The notes beneath the pieces are model-generated. The model was not told where the DNA came from. It did not search any database and saw only the letters and a list, made by a program, of their open reading frames with translations. A stretch of 35,019 nucleotides of DNA from Conoideocrella luteorostrata. Lineage: Eukaryota; Ascomycota; Sordariomycetes; Hypocreales; Clavicipitaceae. This document shows positions 1 to 9,775 of this stretch, piece by piece. The DNA is taken from positions 1 through 35,019 of the forward strand of contig JASWJB010000391.1 of assembly GCA_032433595.1 (NCBI GenBank), read 5' to 3'. The position numbers and the translations under genes are program-made. Each line of letters opens with the position of its first letter. Position 1 is the first letter of the stretch.

Positions 1-409
1 TTTTTTTTTTTTTAATTTTTTTTGTTTACTTGGAATTGCTTTCCGGCTTTTCGGCTGACGCTGCAACGCAGTCTTGGTTGCGGTGCAGCAGTAGCTACAG
101 GAGCTCCGCCTCCTTCACCTGACAGGCCAATCACACATCGCGATCCCGGCGACGTCCAGTCCTCGCCTACCACCATCTACCATCGTTGTGACGCCAAACT
201 CGACTGCTCCGATCCTTCTTACCCGATATTCGAGGCTTACGTCGATTGATCGGCACTTATATATCACCACGCAACTTCTCTCGCTTTTGAGCTGCTCACT
301 TTGACTTGTGGGAGTTGCGCCAGCCGCATGGCACGTTGACCATGATTTGCTCCTCGCCTGCCGATTAATTCTATCCAATCTGACAGTTCAGCCCTCACCG
401 TTTACTGCA
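1..409. other. Upstream region of the SWC3-like gene
   Basis: This 409-base stretch lies before the first gene. It opens with a T-rich tract (about positions 1-24). I see no coding sequence of its own: the short open frames here have no recognisable product. It probably holds the promoter and 5' leader of the SWC3-like gene at 410, but I cannot point to a clear TATA box. Confidence 0.4.
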
Positions 410-3123
410 ATGGAGAGAAAACGCAGGTTACCCCCCAGAGCTGCAGCTCGCCAGGAGCAGGCTGCCAAGAGAAGGAATGTGACTCCTCGGGGACGATCGT
501 CAACACCAGCCGTTGTCGAGCCTCCGCCCCGTGAACCTACACCACCGCCTCCCCCTCCGACTCCCCCCCCTCCTCTGCCAAAGTCCATTGAAGTGGGAAA
601 GCCGCTTCCTACGGTTGAAGAGCCCCAGGCTGCCGATCTGTCCAGTAAAGAATACCAATCACTTACTGAGAGGTACAGTTGTTTTTGCTCATATATTTTG
701 CTGCTATCCTCTCCTCCAGCTGCTAATGTCTCTCTACCTGCAGTGGTGTTTTGTCCGAATCGCTTTCGAGATCGCGACATAGATGGATTAGCGAGGGACT
801 ATTTGAAAAGTTTTGGGCGAAGCCGCACAAGCGCAAGGGCGTGCTCCAGGAGGACCCCAACAATCCGCCCAAGGACAGCATGATGAAGGTTGGCGTTGTT
901 ACTATAACCATCGAGCCGCACATTGTCGAAGCAACTATGTATGCTGTCAAGACGTCAAAATTGCTACCGCATCAGCAGCAGAAGTTCCATCATCTGTCAC
1001 GGCCCCAGCCGCCGAAGCAAGCTTCTGACCAGGTTCAACCGACACAACCAACACAGTCCCCAGCACAAGGGCAAATTCGGCAGCAGCAGCAGCAGGCAAG
1101 CACACAGTCGCAGGTCGGCACACAGTCTCAACCACAGGTGCAGCCTACAACCCAACCTCAGCAGGCGACACCAGCTCTCGCACGGCCAGTACTCCAATAT
1201 GGGCCTCCCAATGGTGCCATGCCTCCTCCATCCACTCAATCTACCACCAATGCAACATCTACGCCAATGCCTCCTACAACGGCGGGAGCATCGACAACAG
1301 TAGGGGCAACTCGTTCACCATCAGTAGCCTCGTCAGGAACAGCTACTACCACTGTGCCAGCAGTCCCTCATCCAGCAAACGCACCGTCCACGTCTTCACC
1401 GGTGCCTACAAACGCGACTCCAACGTTGTCGTTTGCATCTGCTCCTGCAACAGCCGGGCCGGCTGTCAAGCCTGCCGATTCTCGTGACTCTGCGCCTGCG
1501 CCTGTGCCTGCAATCAACCCTCAACCATCACCAATGCCTACAGCTACACCTCAACCCCCAGGGCAGTTGCAACAAATACAGTCGCGGCAAAAAGCCTCTT
1601 CTGGAGTCAGCCCGAAACCTGTTCAACAAGCTCAGGCTCCAGCTTCCACTGGGCAACCTCCACCAGGCAGTACCGGTGTCTCTGCTCCGCCACGAGCTTC
1701 CCCCACGCACGCTCCTGTTCAGCCTCCTACGGCACCTCAGCACATTGCACGGCCTTCTTCTAATCCTTCAATGAGACAAGCTGCGGCTCCAGCTCCAGCT
1801 CCAGCCCCGGCTCTGGCAGGACCTTCAGGTCAACCTGCGGCTCCTCGTCCAGTCAATGCACAAAACCAGTCCGCTTCGCCGGCTCCAAGCAAACCAGCAA
1901 CGGCTGCGAAATCAGCAGCAAACGACCCAGTCATTGCTCTGCTTGCTCAAAAAGCATCAAAAGATCCCGATCTGCGTGACTTAATGAAGCGTGTGGCTGT
2001 TGGAGAAGCTAAAGATGGGGAATTAGCTAAATTTCAGAAAATCATTGACCAATTAAACGCGGAATACCGCCAAAAAGGGGGACAGCAAGGCCCATCCGCG
2101 GATCGACTGCTTGTGGGTGGACGAACTGTAAAGTATTTCGCCGACGAAGTTCGAACCATCTTGGACATTGTACTGGCATCCAACCCAAACCAGAAGTCCT
2201 CAGAACTACGGCCGCCACCGCGAAGTGACCCTTTGGTGGTACTTCTGGTCAAAACAGCGCTCGAGGATCAGCGTACCAGGGACATGATCCGCCGCATCGC
2301 CGAAGGCAAGCCTGGATTCACCGATGCAACTGATCTGAAGCAGATTCTTGACAGGCTGCATCGAGATGCGAAAATCACCCCAACAGTACCATCACCTGGC
2401 CCATCGCAAGTGCGGGCACCAGCCACGAATGGTCCCTCTCCAAGTATCCCGGCGAAAGCACATGCACCACATGCTACTCAACAAAGCAACCCTCCAGTTT
2501 TGAAGTCAAAGGGCCCACCGTCCGCAAATCGACCCGACATTTCGGCAGTGGTTTTCGACTTTGGTTCTGGAGACAGATACCTATTCCCCCAATACAGCAT
2601 CCTCGAATTTCTACCAAGCCGGTCTGGACAACAAGTCGTGGCGTCGTTCCTGATCATCCGAAAAGGCAGTGTTTCGGAGTATGGGGGGGATCCAAAGTTG
2701 GATTATTACCAACCCGTCACCATTCGTCTGCAGACTACAGTTGGGCGGCATCTGGAGAACTTGGCTCGAGTCGTGGCTCCTCAAGACGACGTTAGATGGT
2801 ACATGGATGATGTTATGGACAATATGACAAGGGCAGAGTATGTTTTACTTGCCATGAGACTGCCGCGCGCCGATTTCGATCCTGAAGAGAGTGTTCCGGC
2901 CGTTGAGGATTCCAAGGCAAGCAGCCCATCCCCCAAATCCGAGCCGGAAACAGACCAAACCTCCACGCCAAAGCCAGGTGTGTTATGGTCGACTGGCCCT
3001 AGTACCAAAACTCCAGATCCATCGTTATCTGTCAAACTTCAAGATCCAGAACAAGAGGCGCAATCCAAATATGAACGGTTGATTCGATCTGTGGCAGAGA
3101 AGGAAGTAGATGGAGTGGCATGA
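410..3123 (+). CDS. swc3: SWR1-complex subunit 3 (Swc3-like), two exons
   Basis: Exons 410-672 and 744-3123, with a 71-bp intron (donor after GAGAG, acceptor CTGCAG). Splicing joins LTES to GVLSESLSRSRHRW and gives about 880 residues. Swc3 is a non-catalytic subunit of the SWR1 remodeller, which exchanges H2A for H2A.Z in nucleosomes. The basic, proline-rich N-terminus followed by the GVLSESLSRSR..W..GLFEKFW block (about residues 89-150) is what I recognise as the Swc3 domain. Residues 180-480 are low complexity rich in P, Q, A, S and T, with a Q5 run. Two related helical units follow (about 482-533 and 583-630), then a compact domain beginning VVFDFGSGDRYLFP (about 687-797). The ATG at 410 was chosen because it opens the basic MERKRR start of the domain. 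It is much longer than the yeast protein, mainly through the disordered middle. Family assignment is from memory of motifs. Confidence 0.8.
673..743 (+). other. Intron of the SWC3-like gene
   Basis: GTACAG donor and CTGCAG acceptor, 71 bp. Removing it joins a phase-2 codon (AG|T) and restores the continuous Swc3-domain reading frame. Confidence 0.8.
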
Positions 3124-3412
3124 GTTATCGTACAAGATCTGCTATCACCAGAAATCTTACGACATTGTGTTTATTTCGGCTTGTCTATTTTGCTGCTTTA
3201 CATTATCGAGCGGGCTGTACCTATCTGTCAGCGCTGGGTGTCATGGAGTATTAACATTAGGATTCACAGGTGACAATGTTTTTTGTTTTGATTGCAAAAC
3301 TGATAGGGACACAAACTGGACGATATATACAAACCAGAATAGAAAATTGATTATTTCAACGGATATTGCATCTCGAATTAATGATCCAACTAAAACACTT
3401 GAACGACAGTCC

Positions 3413-3580
3413 CTATAGTCTGACGGTGGCTCTGTCCTTGTCCAGCAACCCTTTCAGAGTCTCCGCATGCTTCTTACACTGTTTTTTTAGGTATTCTTGT
3501 GGATCTCTTCCAGAACTCTTCTCTAGCTCCCATGACCACAACGACTCGGAATATCCATCATCGTAGTAACCGGCAACTCG
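3413..3580 (-). pseudogene. Possible 3' remnant of a gene (unrecognised)
   Basis: On the minus strand about 55 codons end in a TAG whose complement is at 3413-3415. They read as a charged, helical-looking C-terminus (for example YYDDGYSESLWSWELEKS, then EYLKKQCKKHAETLK). Just upstream the likely continuation (DIHDESNAEEFVNELPV) is in another frame and there is no start codon, as expected if a once longer gene was frameshifted and decayed. I do not recognise a family. It could equally be a chance open frame or a terminal exon with an intron I could not place. Confidence 0.25.
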
Positions 3581-4711
3581 TTGACAAACTCTTCAGCGTT
3601 GGACTCATCGTGGATGTCACTCTCGGTTGAACATCTCGACGCCAGTCCATCCACCTAGGCTTGACATGTCTAGCTTTCCACTACATACTCTACATAATGA
3701 AGCGTTGTTAGGTAGGCGTTCCCGGGATTTGTGGCGGAAAAGACGGAATGATTGGATTCCACGACGAAGCATTTATTATCTCCATTCTAGGTAAGGGGTT
3801 TAGCGCGGTATAGGGTTTTTGCGGTCACTATAGAATAGCCTTGGCAGGAACACACGACGATATCCTTCATAAATGTGGTAGAGTCCCATCGAAAAACTAC
3901 CACTTGGTATTCGTTTACGTTGATGCATAACAGGGCGAAGACAATAATAGCCTGTATTACAATGTCCTTATGTCAACAGCTTTGTGAGAATCACCACCCG
4001 CATATCGTCCCGTTCCTCTAAACTTGGTCCACTCAAAGTCACAGCATCAACATCGCCCAGATCGCCCAACTTGCGGACCGGGTTTTGCAATGTGCCACGT
4101 AAATAGTATGGCAGTGACGACGGTAGTATAGATCGATTAGGATCTATAAAATGTTAGCAAGGCTGTTAATGTAGACTAAACGCACGTCTCCGAGGCGGGA
4201 TCTCCGTCGATAGACTAACTCCATGTGTAGCAATCGTGTCAAAAATCCATGTGGGCGTGCTTGGAGATCCCACTGCATGGAGATTGTTGTCCTTGCATCA
4301 AAGTAGGTTGGTTGATTCGCAGAGCGGTGTCAGAAGCCTGTATGATTAGCTTAACAGTCCTTTCTTGGAAAACGAGTAGCCGCTAAAGCTGGTATTGGCG
4401 CCTTTGACCTCGGTTTAAAAGCCTCCTGCGCGATGGAGAGTCATGTCTGCTTTCTCTGCTGTAAGCTCTGTAGAGAGCAGTATGTTTCTCGTAAGTACGG
4501 AGTTTGGAGCTCATCACATACACTGGGCTAATCGACGGCTTTGGATTGACGAGAGGCAGTATTCTGTATTTAAATGCCTAAGCGAAGTACGTATGGGTTA
4601 AGCCTTTCAATAATGGACTCATTGACCCGCTGGGTCGGTTGGTAGACAGGATTTCGGGGATGTCTTCCCCTTTGAAAGGCTAGGAGATTATGTCTGAGGA
4701 TGCAGCTGAGT

Positions 4712-5065
4712 TCAAAGGTTGATTTGTTGCCGAGGTGTGTTTCCGTCGAGTTGCGCTATATCGCGGACTGTGATGACATAGCTGTTGCGGAAGGATTCAG
4801 TTTCTGAGGAGTTACTCTGCGTGGAGTTCGGGTCCGTATTTCTCTGGAGATATGGGTTCGCGGGCTCTTCACGCCGGCGAAGGTATCGCAATACAAAGAG
4901 CAGGCGAGCTAGCCGCATACCGGTTTGACGATCAAGGGAATACACTGAAGGAGATGTATGTCCTTGATAGGGAATCGTGGGATAAGAAATAAAGCTAAGC
5001 CTGTATTTGGGAGCTCCGATGGTGTGAATGTGGTCCTTGGAAACAACAGTGAGTGCAGCCTGCAT
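4712..5065 (-). CDS. Hypothetical 117-residue ORF or gene remnant
   Basis: An ATG-started minus-strand ORF of 117 codons. It contains an arginine-rich segment (LLFVLRYLRRREEPANPYL) followed by a polar S/T/N-rich segment. No signal peptide, membrane helix or family motif is clear. It is the longest open frame in the 3.1-5.6 kb gap, and it has no convincing promoter or intron context. It may be a decayed gene or a chance ORF. Confidence 0.2.
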   Translation of the reverse strand: MQAALTVVSKDHIHTIGAPKYRLSFISYPTIPYQGHTSPSVYSLDRQTGMRLARLLFVLRYLRRREEPANPYLQRNTDPNSTQSNSSETESFRNSYVITVRDIAQLDGNTPRQQINL

Positions 5066-5588
5066 AGAAGGATACGGTAGCTACTGTGTTGCATATTTTT
5101 GACGGAGAATTATGGAAGTATGTATACCGTACTCTACACAAACTCTACACCAAGCCCTTATGTGGCCTCATTTGTGGTGTCCTTGGAGCTTAAAACGGAG
5201 CTATGTACCGTAGTAACTGAGATACTACTAATAAGCTTTGTCTGTGCCTAGGATTAGCCTTCTGGACGCGGATGTCGGCATACAGCCTTACATTGGAGCA
5301 ACTTATGAGATGGTATGATGCTGAAGATGACCCCCTTGACGAAATATCGAGTTCTATGGTTGCTATCAATCACCTACATCGCTAGGAAGGTGGCAGAGTG
5401 TGCTTTGTTGACCTCGTTGGCCTCTCAGCGTGCATCTTGATAATCGCTGCTGGAGCGTCTCCAACGGCTTTTTATCATATTTTTGTACTGGACGCTGGGA
5501 CTGAGCATGGTAACCGACCCAATAGGGCTCCAAGTATATTTTGCACTCTATATGATCGCTGAAAAAGCTTGTACGCCATCTTAGATCG

Positions 5589-7166
5589 CTACTTTTGTTG
5601 GAGAACGGTGTTGCACCTAAGAGTCACCGTGGTGATCCAAGTCCCGCGACGAATCTCACGGCGCAGTTGAGCTTGAATACACAAGCGTCCAAGGACAAAC
5701 TCGTCCGAAAGCTTACTAATGTATCTCGTGTGTTTTTCTGCCATCGTTTTCAATGTCTTCTCCATCTGCACCCCCTTCATCGAAGAGGGTTCGAGGGGGA
5801 AAACACTGATGCCCGACAGGCTGCCAAGCAGCACTACCGAAAAGAGACCGCCGTTCGATGCCTCGCCCGCAGTACATTCGGTATATTTGAATGCAAATGC
5901 TGACTTTAGCGGCGTAGACGTAGCTACACTTGGAGTCGTCAATGTCATCGAGTGGTTTCCATCATCTCTATACCAGGTATTCGATGGATATACTCCCACA
6001 CATTGCACGTGCTCAGGATAGAGTACTAAACATCTCGTTAACTCTCTCATTTCATCCGCCAGAGAGATGCTCTTCTTCACAAGAACTATATCCTTTCCCA
6101 GCTTGCTGGCATGCTGTCGCACAGGGAGAGTCATGGGTTGGGACCGGTCCCGACTGTACTTGGTCGGCACAACCCTGTCCCGTACCAGGCCGATGACTAC
6201 AACCGATGCAAAGTTTCCTTTATTGGCGCACGGCAGTGTGGCAATCAAGCGCGGCAGGCTGCCCGTTCCCTCCGCAACGGCAAGGTTGACATGCAGACCT
6301 CTGTTGGTTATAGCCAGTGGACTCCCCTCACTAGGGTAGCTCTCAAGACCAGCACTCTGCTTAAAATATCGAGGATGGGGGGCCAGGACTCCGATGATGG
6401 ACACCTCGGCCGGTATATCGGATGAGTTCCAGGCCAGTATTGAGAGGTCGTCATACTCTCGAAGGATCTCCTCCTGCAGTCGAATGAATGCTCGCTCGCC
6501 TTCTCCATAGATCATAGGCATGTTGATATCAAATATTCCCAATAAACAATAAGCCAAGTCTTCGACTCTTGTCGTCTCCCGGTCTGCCATCCAAGACATT
6601 CTATGCGCAGCGCATAATCCGCTCCAGTTCCCGGAAGTCAGAACGTCCTCCTCGATGCCTGTGATTCGCATTATTTTCTCTGTCAGTGATGTCCTTGTGC
6701 TGATAAACTTCCAGTTCTTATCGAAAAACTCAACCTCAGCCGGGGCCAGCAGCTCCTGCAGCGTCCATCCTCTCGTAAACCAGCGGGACTTGTCAAAGTC
6801 TGCGCCGAAGGCGCCATGTACGATTTCGACATCAGCCAGATACGCATAGCAAATGATGGCGTCGCGATACCATGCGCACATGGAGTTGATGGCCTCTGAC
6901 AGCTCTGCACTACTGGTCTTATCAATACAGCAGGTATCGATCCATACATGGCTAATATGGGGCAGGCGCTTGGTCACTGCGTCGCAGAAGTTGACTATCT
7001 TGCGCCAGCCTAGTTTAAGCCGAGCCGCGGGGAGATTAAATTCTTGGAGGGTGATTTCGTCATGACCCCATACGTGGGAGAGGATGGCGTACGGAGGAGG
7101 GCCACCCTGGTGCTGAGTGATTTGAAGCGTGCGAATGTCGATGAGTCGCATAACAGTTGTGGACAT
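5589..7166 (-). CDS. HET-domain protein (heterokaryon-incompatibility type)
   Basis: Intronless, 525 residues. The N-terminus carries the HET domain: MRLIDIRTLQI start, YAILSHVWG (about 26-34), WIDTCCIDK (75-83), the AWYRDA block (about 98-103), and SRWFTRGWTLQELLAP (127-142). It continues with the conserved RTTRVEDLAYCLLGIFDINMPMIYGEGERAF..L..EI segment that follows HET domains in HET-E/HET-D-like proteins. In filamentous fungi HET domains trigger cell death after fusion of genetically unlike cells, but most genome members have no known role. The C-terminal half (about 250-525) shows no WD, ankyrin or NACHT repeats, so this is a short HET protein without a sensor repeat module. The ATG at 7166 precedes the canonical MRLID start by five codons; the ATG five codons later could also be used. 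It is divergent from the amidase at 7594. Confidence 0.9.
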   Translation of the reverse strand: MSTTVMRLIDIRTLQITQHQGGPPPYAILSHVWGHDEITLQEFNLPAARLKLGWRKIVNFCDAVTKRLPHISHVWIDTCCIDKTSSAELSEAINSMCAWYRDAIICYAYLADVEIVHGAFGADFDKSRWFTRGWTLQELLAPAEVEFFDKNWKFISTRTSLTEKIMRITGIEEDVLTSGNWSGLCAAHRMSWMADRETTRVEDLAYCLLGIFDINMPMIYGEGERAFIRLQEEILREYDDLSILAWNSSDIPAEVSIIGVLAPHPRYFKQSAGLESYPSEGSPLAITNRGLHVNLAVAEGTGSLPRLIATLPCANKGNFASVVVIGLVRDRVVPTKYSRDRSQPMTLPVRQHASKLGKDIVLVKKSISLADEMRELTRCLVLYPEHVQCVGVYPSNTWYRDDGNHSMTLTTPSVATSTPLKSAFAFKYTECTAGEASNGGLFSVVLLGSLSGISVFPLEPSSMKGVQMEKTLKTMAEKHTRYISKLSDEFVLGRLCIQAQLRREIRRGTWITTVTLRCNTVLQQK

Positions 7167-7593
7167 AGACGTGGGAGTGCTGTGCCGTCTTGTTGGGAAA
7201 TAAGGCTTATGTAGTTACTTATCGGGCTCAAAATATCTGCGTCTACTTCGCCCGGCAGCCAGCTAAGATAGTTATCCGCTCTACTCCCGTTATGCAGGAA
7301 GCTTGGAAAGTCAGGAAGACGTACGCAAGTTAAGGATTTGATGTAGGGTAGGTAGAGCAAACCCCCTCCGCGGTGGCAAAGGCAGGAGCCATTTGCGATT
7401 TCAATACAAACCATCATTCGGTTTTGCACTGACTGATACCATAAACAAATACGCCACTGATGGGCTTATCTTGAATCGCTGCGTCACTACTCCGTAGTCG
7501 ACTCTTAACTACTGCCGCCAATCGCCCATCAAAGCCGTCCAGGTTACGGAGAACCTCGCTAGCTATTTGCCTGTTGCGGCCATCAAAATCGAG
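7167..7593. promoter_or_regulatory. Divergent intergenic region between HET gene and amidase
   Basis: 427 bp separating two divergent starts, so it must hold both promoters. A TACTCCGTA motif (the reverse complement of TACGGAGTA) is at 7488-7496. I see no clear TATA box and no further gene. Confidence 0.45.
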
Positions 7594-9294
7594 ATGTTCC
7601 TCTCCGGCCTTCTTAGTGCACTCTTATTACAAGTTGCATGCTTCGTTGAATTGAGCGCGTGTTTCGATACACCTGATTCCGAATTTCCTTCATTAGCTGA
7701 TGCGACGCTTGATGAACTGCGCGCCGGTCTGGATAGCGGCAATTTCACAAGTGTTGACCTCGTCAGGGCGTACCTTGCTCGCATTGGCGAGGTGAATGCC
7801 ATACTTCATGCTGTCAACGAAATTAATCCACATGCTATCTCCATTGCATCCGCAAAAGTTGGCGAGCTTCAATCAGGGCACGCATTGCCAAGTCCCCTAC
7901 ACGGCATCCCCATACTACTCAAAGACAATATTGCCACCGATGATGAGTTGAATAATACTGCTGGCTCCTACGCTCTGTTGGGGGCTAAGCCCAAGGAAGA
8001 CAGCACCGTCGCAGCCAAGCTTCGAAAAGCAGGAGCCATAATTCTCGGGAAAACCAATCTCTCTCAATGGGCTGGTATGCGCGGAGCGAATGCCAGTAAT
8101 GGATGGTCGGCATATGGGGGCCAAACCATGGGAGCCTACTTTCCAAACCAAGATCCGTCGGGATCCTCTTCAGGCAGTGCTGTTGCTTCATCCATCGGAC
8201 TCGCTTGGGCCTCATTGGGCACCGAGACATATGGATCGATTGTCGATCCCTCTCATATAAATAACGTTGTAGGGATAAAGCCTACTATCGGGCTAACGTC
8301 TCGATATCTCGTCATACCCGTCTCGGAGCACCAAGACTCTGTAGGTCCCATTGCCAGGACAGTGAAGGATGCGGCCTTTCTGCTGACAGCAATTGCCGGG
8401 TTGGACCCAAAAGATAACTATACGTCGGCATCTCCACATGGAGAACAACCGCCAAATTATGTTTTGGCATGTAAGAAGGATGGGCTCCAAGGAAAACGCC
8501 TTGGGGTACCGAAGAATATTTTGGACTTCCCCAGGGACCCGACTGCGGATCCAGCATTTGACGTGTTTGACGAAACGCTGGATATTCTTCGCGCCGCTGG
8601 AGCTGAAATTGTCGAGGATATCTATTTGCCGGGCATCAAACCTCTTGTTGATAACGAGTGGGCTGGCAGAGTAACCGGCCAAGACTTTTTGACCGACTTG
8701 CCACGATATCTCGCCAATCTTAGACTTAATCCAAATGACATCACAAATGTCGCTCAGTTACGGGAATTTTCGCGGAAATTTCCCGCAGAGGGATACCCTG
8801 ACCGAACGACGGACATTTGGGACGATGTTATTGAGCGAGGATATAACAATACGTCCCCGGACTGGTGGAGCAATTACACAACAGAGTTCTACTATGCTAG
8901 CGCACTTGGTCTCCCAGGGGCATTGAAAAACTACTCGCTCGATGCCATGGTTATGCCTACAGTCTACGCATCCTTGCTTGCCGCCATCGCTGGAACGCCG
9001 GTTATATCTGTCCCACTAGGCCGAGCACCGGATGATACGCCATTCCGAAAGAATAAGTATGGGACCATGAACATGAGCGGCCCAAATCAGCCTTTCGGAT
9101 TGGGCTTTGCAGGAGACTACTTTGATGAGGAGAGTCTGATTGAGATGGCGTATGCTTTCGAGCAGCTGACGGTGATGCGAATGAGGATCTTGCCGTATAT
9201 CAAGCCCACGACGGAATTGGGAGCTGTCGTGAAAATGAGGAAGATGGAGGACGGAGATGATGACAATGAAAATATTAATAACATGGAGCTATAA
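7594..9294 (+). CDS. Secreted amidase (amidase signature family)
   Basis: Single exon, 566 residues from the ATG at 7594; the frame is open upstream, but only to a TTG. The start MFLSGLLSALLLQVACFVEL is a typical signal peptide. Nine N-glycosylation sequons (for example NFT, NNT, NAS, NYT, NMS) agree with secretion. The body is an amidase-signature hydrolase (Ser-cisSer-Lys). HGIPILLKDNIAT gives catalytic Lys110, PSGSSSGSA gives the cis-Ser at about 191, and GTETYGSIVDPS gives the nucleophile Ser215. GIKPTIGLTSR and DSVGPIARTVKDAA follow, as in the family, so the triad appears intact. The C-terminal part includes a PVISVPLG block close to the end, then a charged D/N/E tail. Substrate cannot be told: these fungal enzymes act on diverse amides. 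It faces away from the HET gene. Confidence 0.92.
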   Translation: MFLSGLLSALLLQVACFVELSACFDTPDSEFPSLADATLDELRAGLDSGNFTSVDLVRAYLARIGEVNAILHAVNEINPHAISIASAKVGELQSGHALPSPLHGIPILLKDNIATDDELNNTAGSYALLGAKPKEDSTVAAKLRKAGAIILGKTNLSQWAGMRGANASNGWSAYGGQTMGAYFPNQDPSGSSSGSAVASSIGLAWASLGTETYGSIVDPSHINNVVGIKPTIGLTSRYLVIPVSEHQDSVGPIARTVKDAAFLLTAIAGLDPKDNYTSASPHGEQPPNYVLACKKDGLQGKRLGVPKNILDFPRDPTADPAFDVFDETLDILRAAGAEIVEDIYLPGIKPLVDNEWAGRVTGQDFLTDLPRYLANLRLNPNDITNVAQLREFSRKFPAEGYPDRTTDIWDDVIERGYNNTSPDWWSNYTTEFYYASALGLPGALKNYSLDAMVMPTVYASLLAAIAGTPVISVPLGRAPDDTPFRKNKYGTMNMSGPNQPFGLGFAGDYFDEESLIEMAYAFEQLTVMRMRILPYIKPTTELGAVVKMRKMEDGDDDNENINNMEL

Positions 9295-9775
9295 TATAGA
9301 CAGAATTAGACAGGCGATGTCTCATGTGGGCAGGAACCGACCATGTGACTTGCCAGCTTAGAGCCTAGGGGCGCTCTAGAAAGAAAAACAGACTTGCAAA
9401 GAGCTGACCTGTTATTAGTATCAATAAATGCGGTGACTTCTCATTTAAATTTGGGGATGCCGTGTTTTCACCGGGAGTGAGTGAGTGAGTGAGCAAGTGC
9501 GAGGTAATATGTGGAGTACGGACGGAGTAAGTGCCTGGCACCCTGTGCGTATGTGCTGTGCTGTGCTGTATTGCCCACCCACCTTCTGCGATGAGTGGTG
9601 GCTGACTGACGTATAGCGTACTTGGTTATCGGCGCCTCCAGGCAGCTGCGTGTCTGAGCATCATGACTGATCTGTCCATTCCATCCATCAGTATTATTTC
9701 GCATCACCAGCCAGGCACTTATTCATAGGAACTGCTGTTATCGACATGACTTGTGCTTGATCTGCTACACCTATC
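9295..9775. other. Intergenic region between amidase and RTC5-like gene
   Basis: 481 bp with no gene. It holds a (GTGA)n microsatellite at about 9477-9493, and GAGTACGGACGGAGTA (9515-9530), a variant of the TACGGAGTA motif seen elsewhere in the window. The last part is the leader of the RTC5-like gene. Confidence 0.4.

Larger units (their letters stand above)
3124..5588. other. Gene-poor intergenic region, 2.5 kb
   Basis: After the 3' end of the SWC3-like gene no intact gene is apparent until the HET-domain gene. Open frames are short and interrupted. Two minus-strand stretches (3413-3580 and 4712-5065) read somewhat like coding sequence and are listed separately. A TACGGAGT motif lies at 4496-4503. 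I see no terminal repeats or transposase motifs. Confidence 0.5.

Noticed and set aside
388..780. Gly-rich minus-strand ORF opposite SWC3 exon 1
   Set aside because: It is the complement of a proline-codon run in the real exon.
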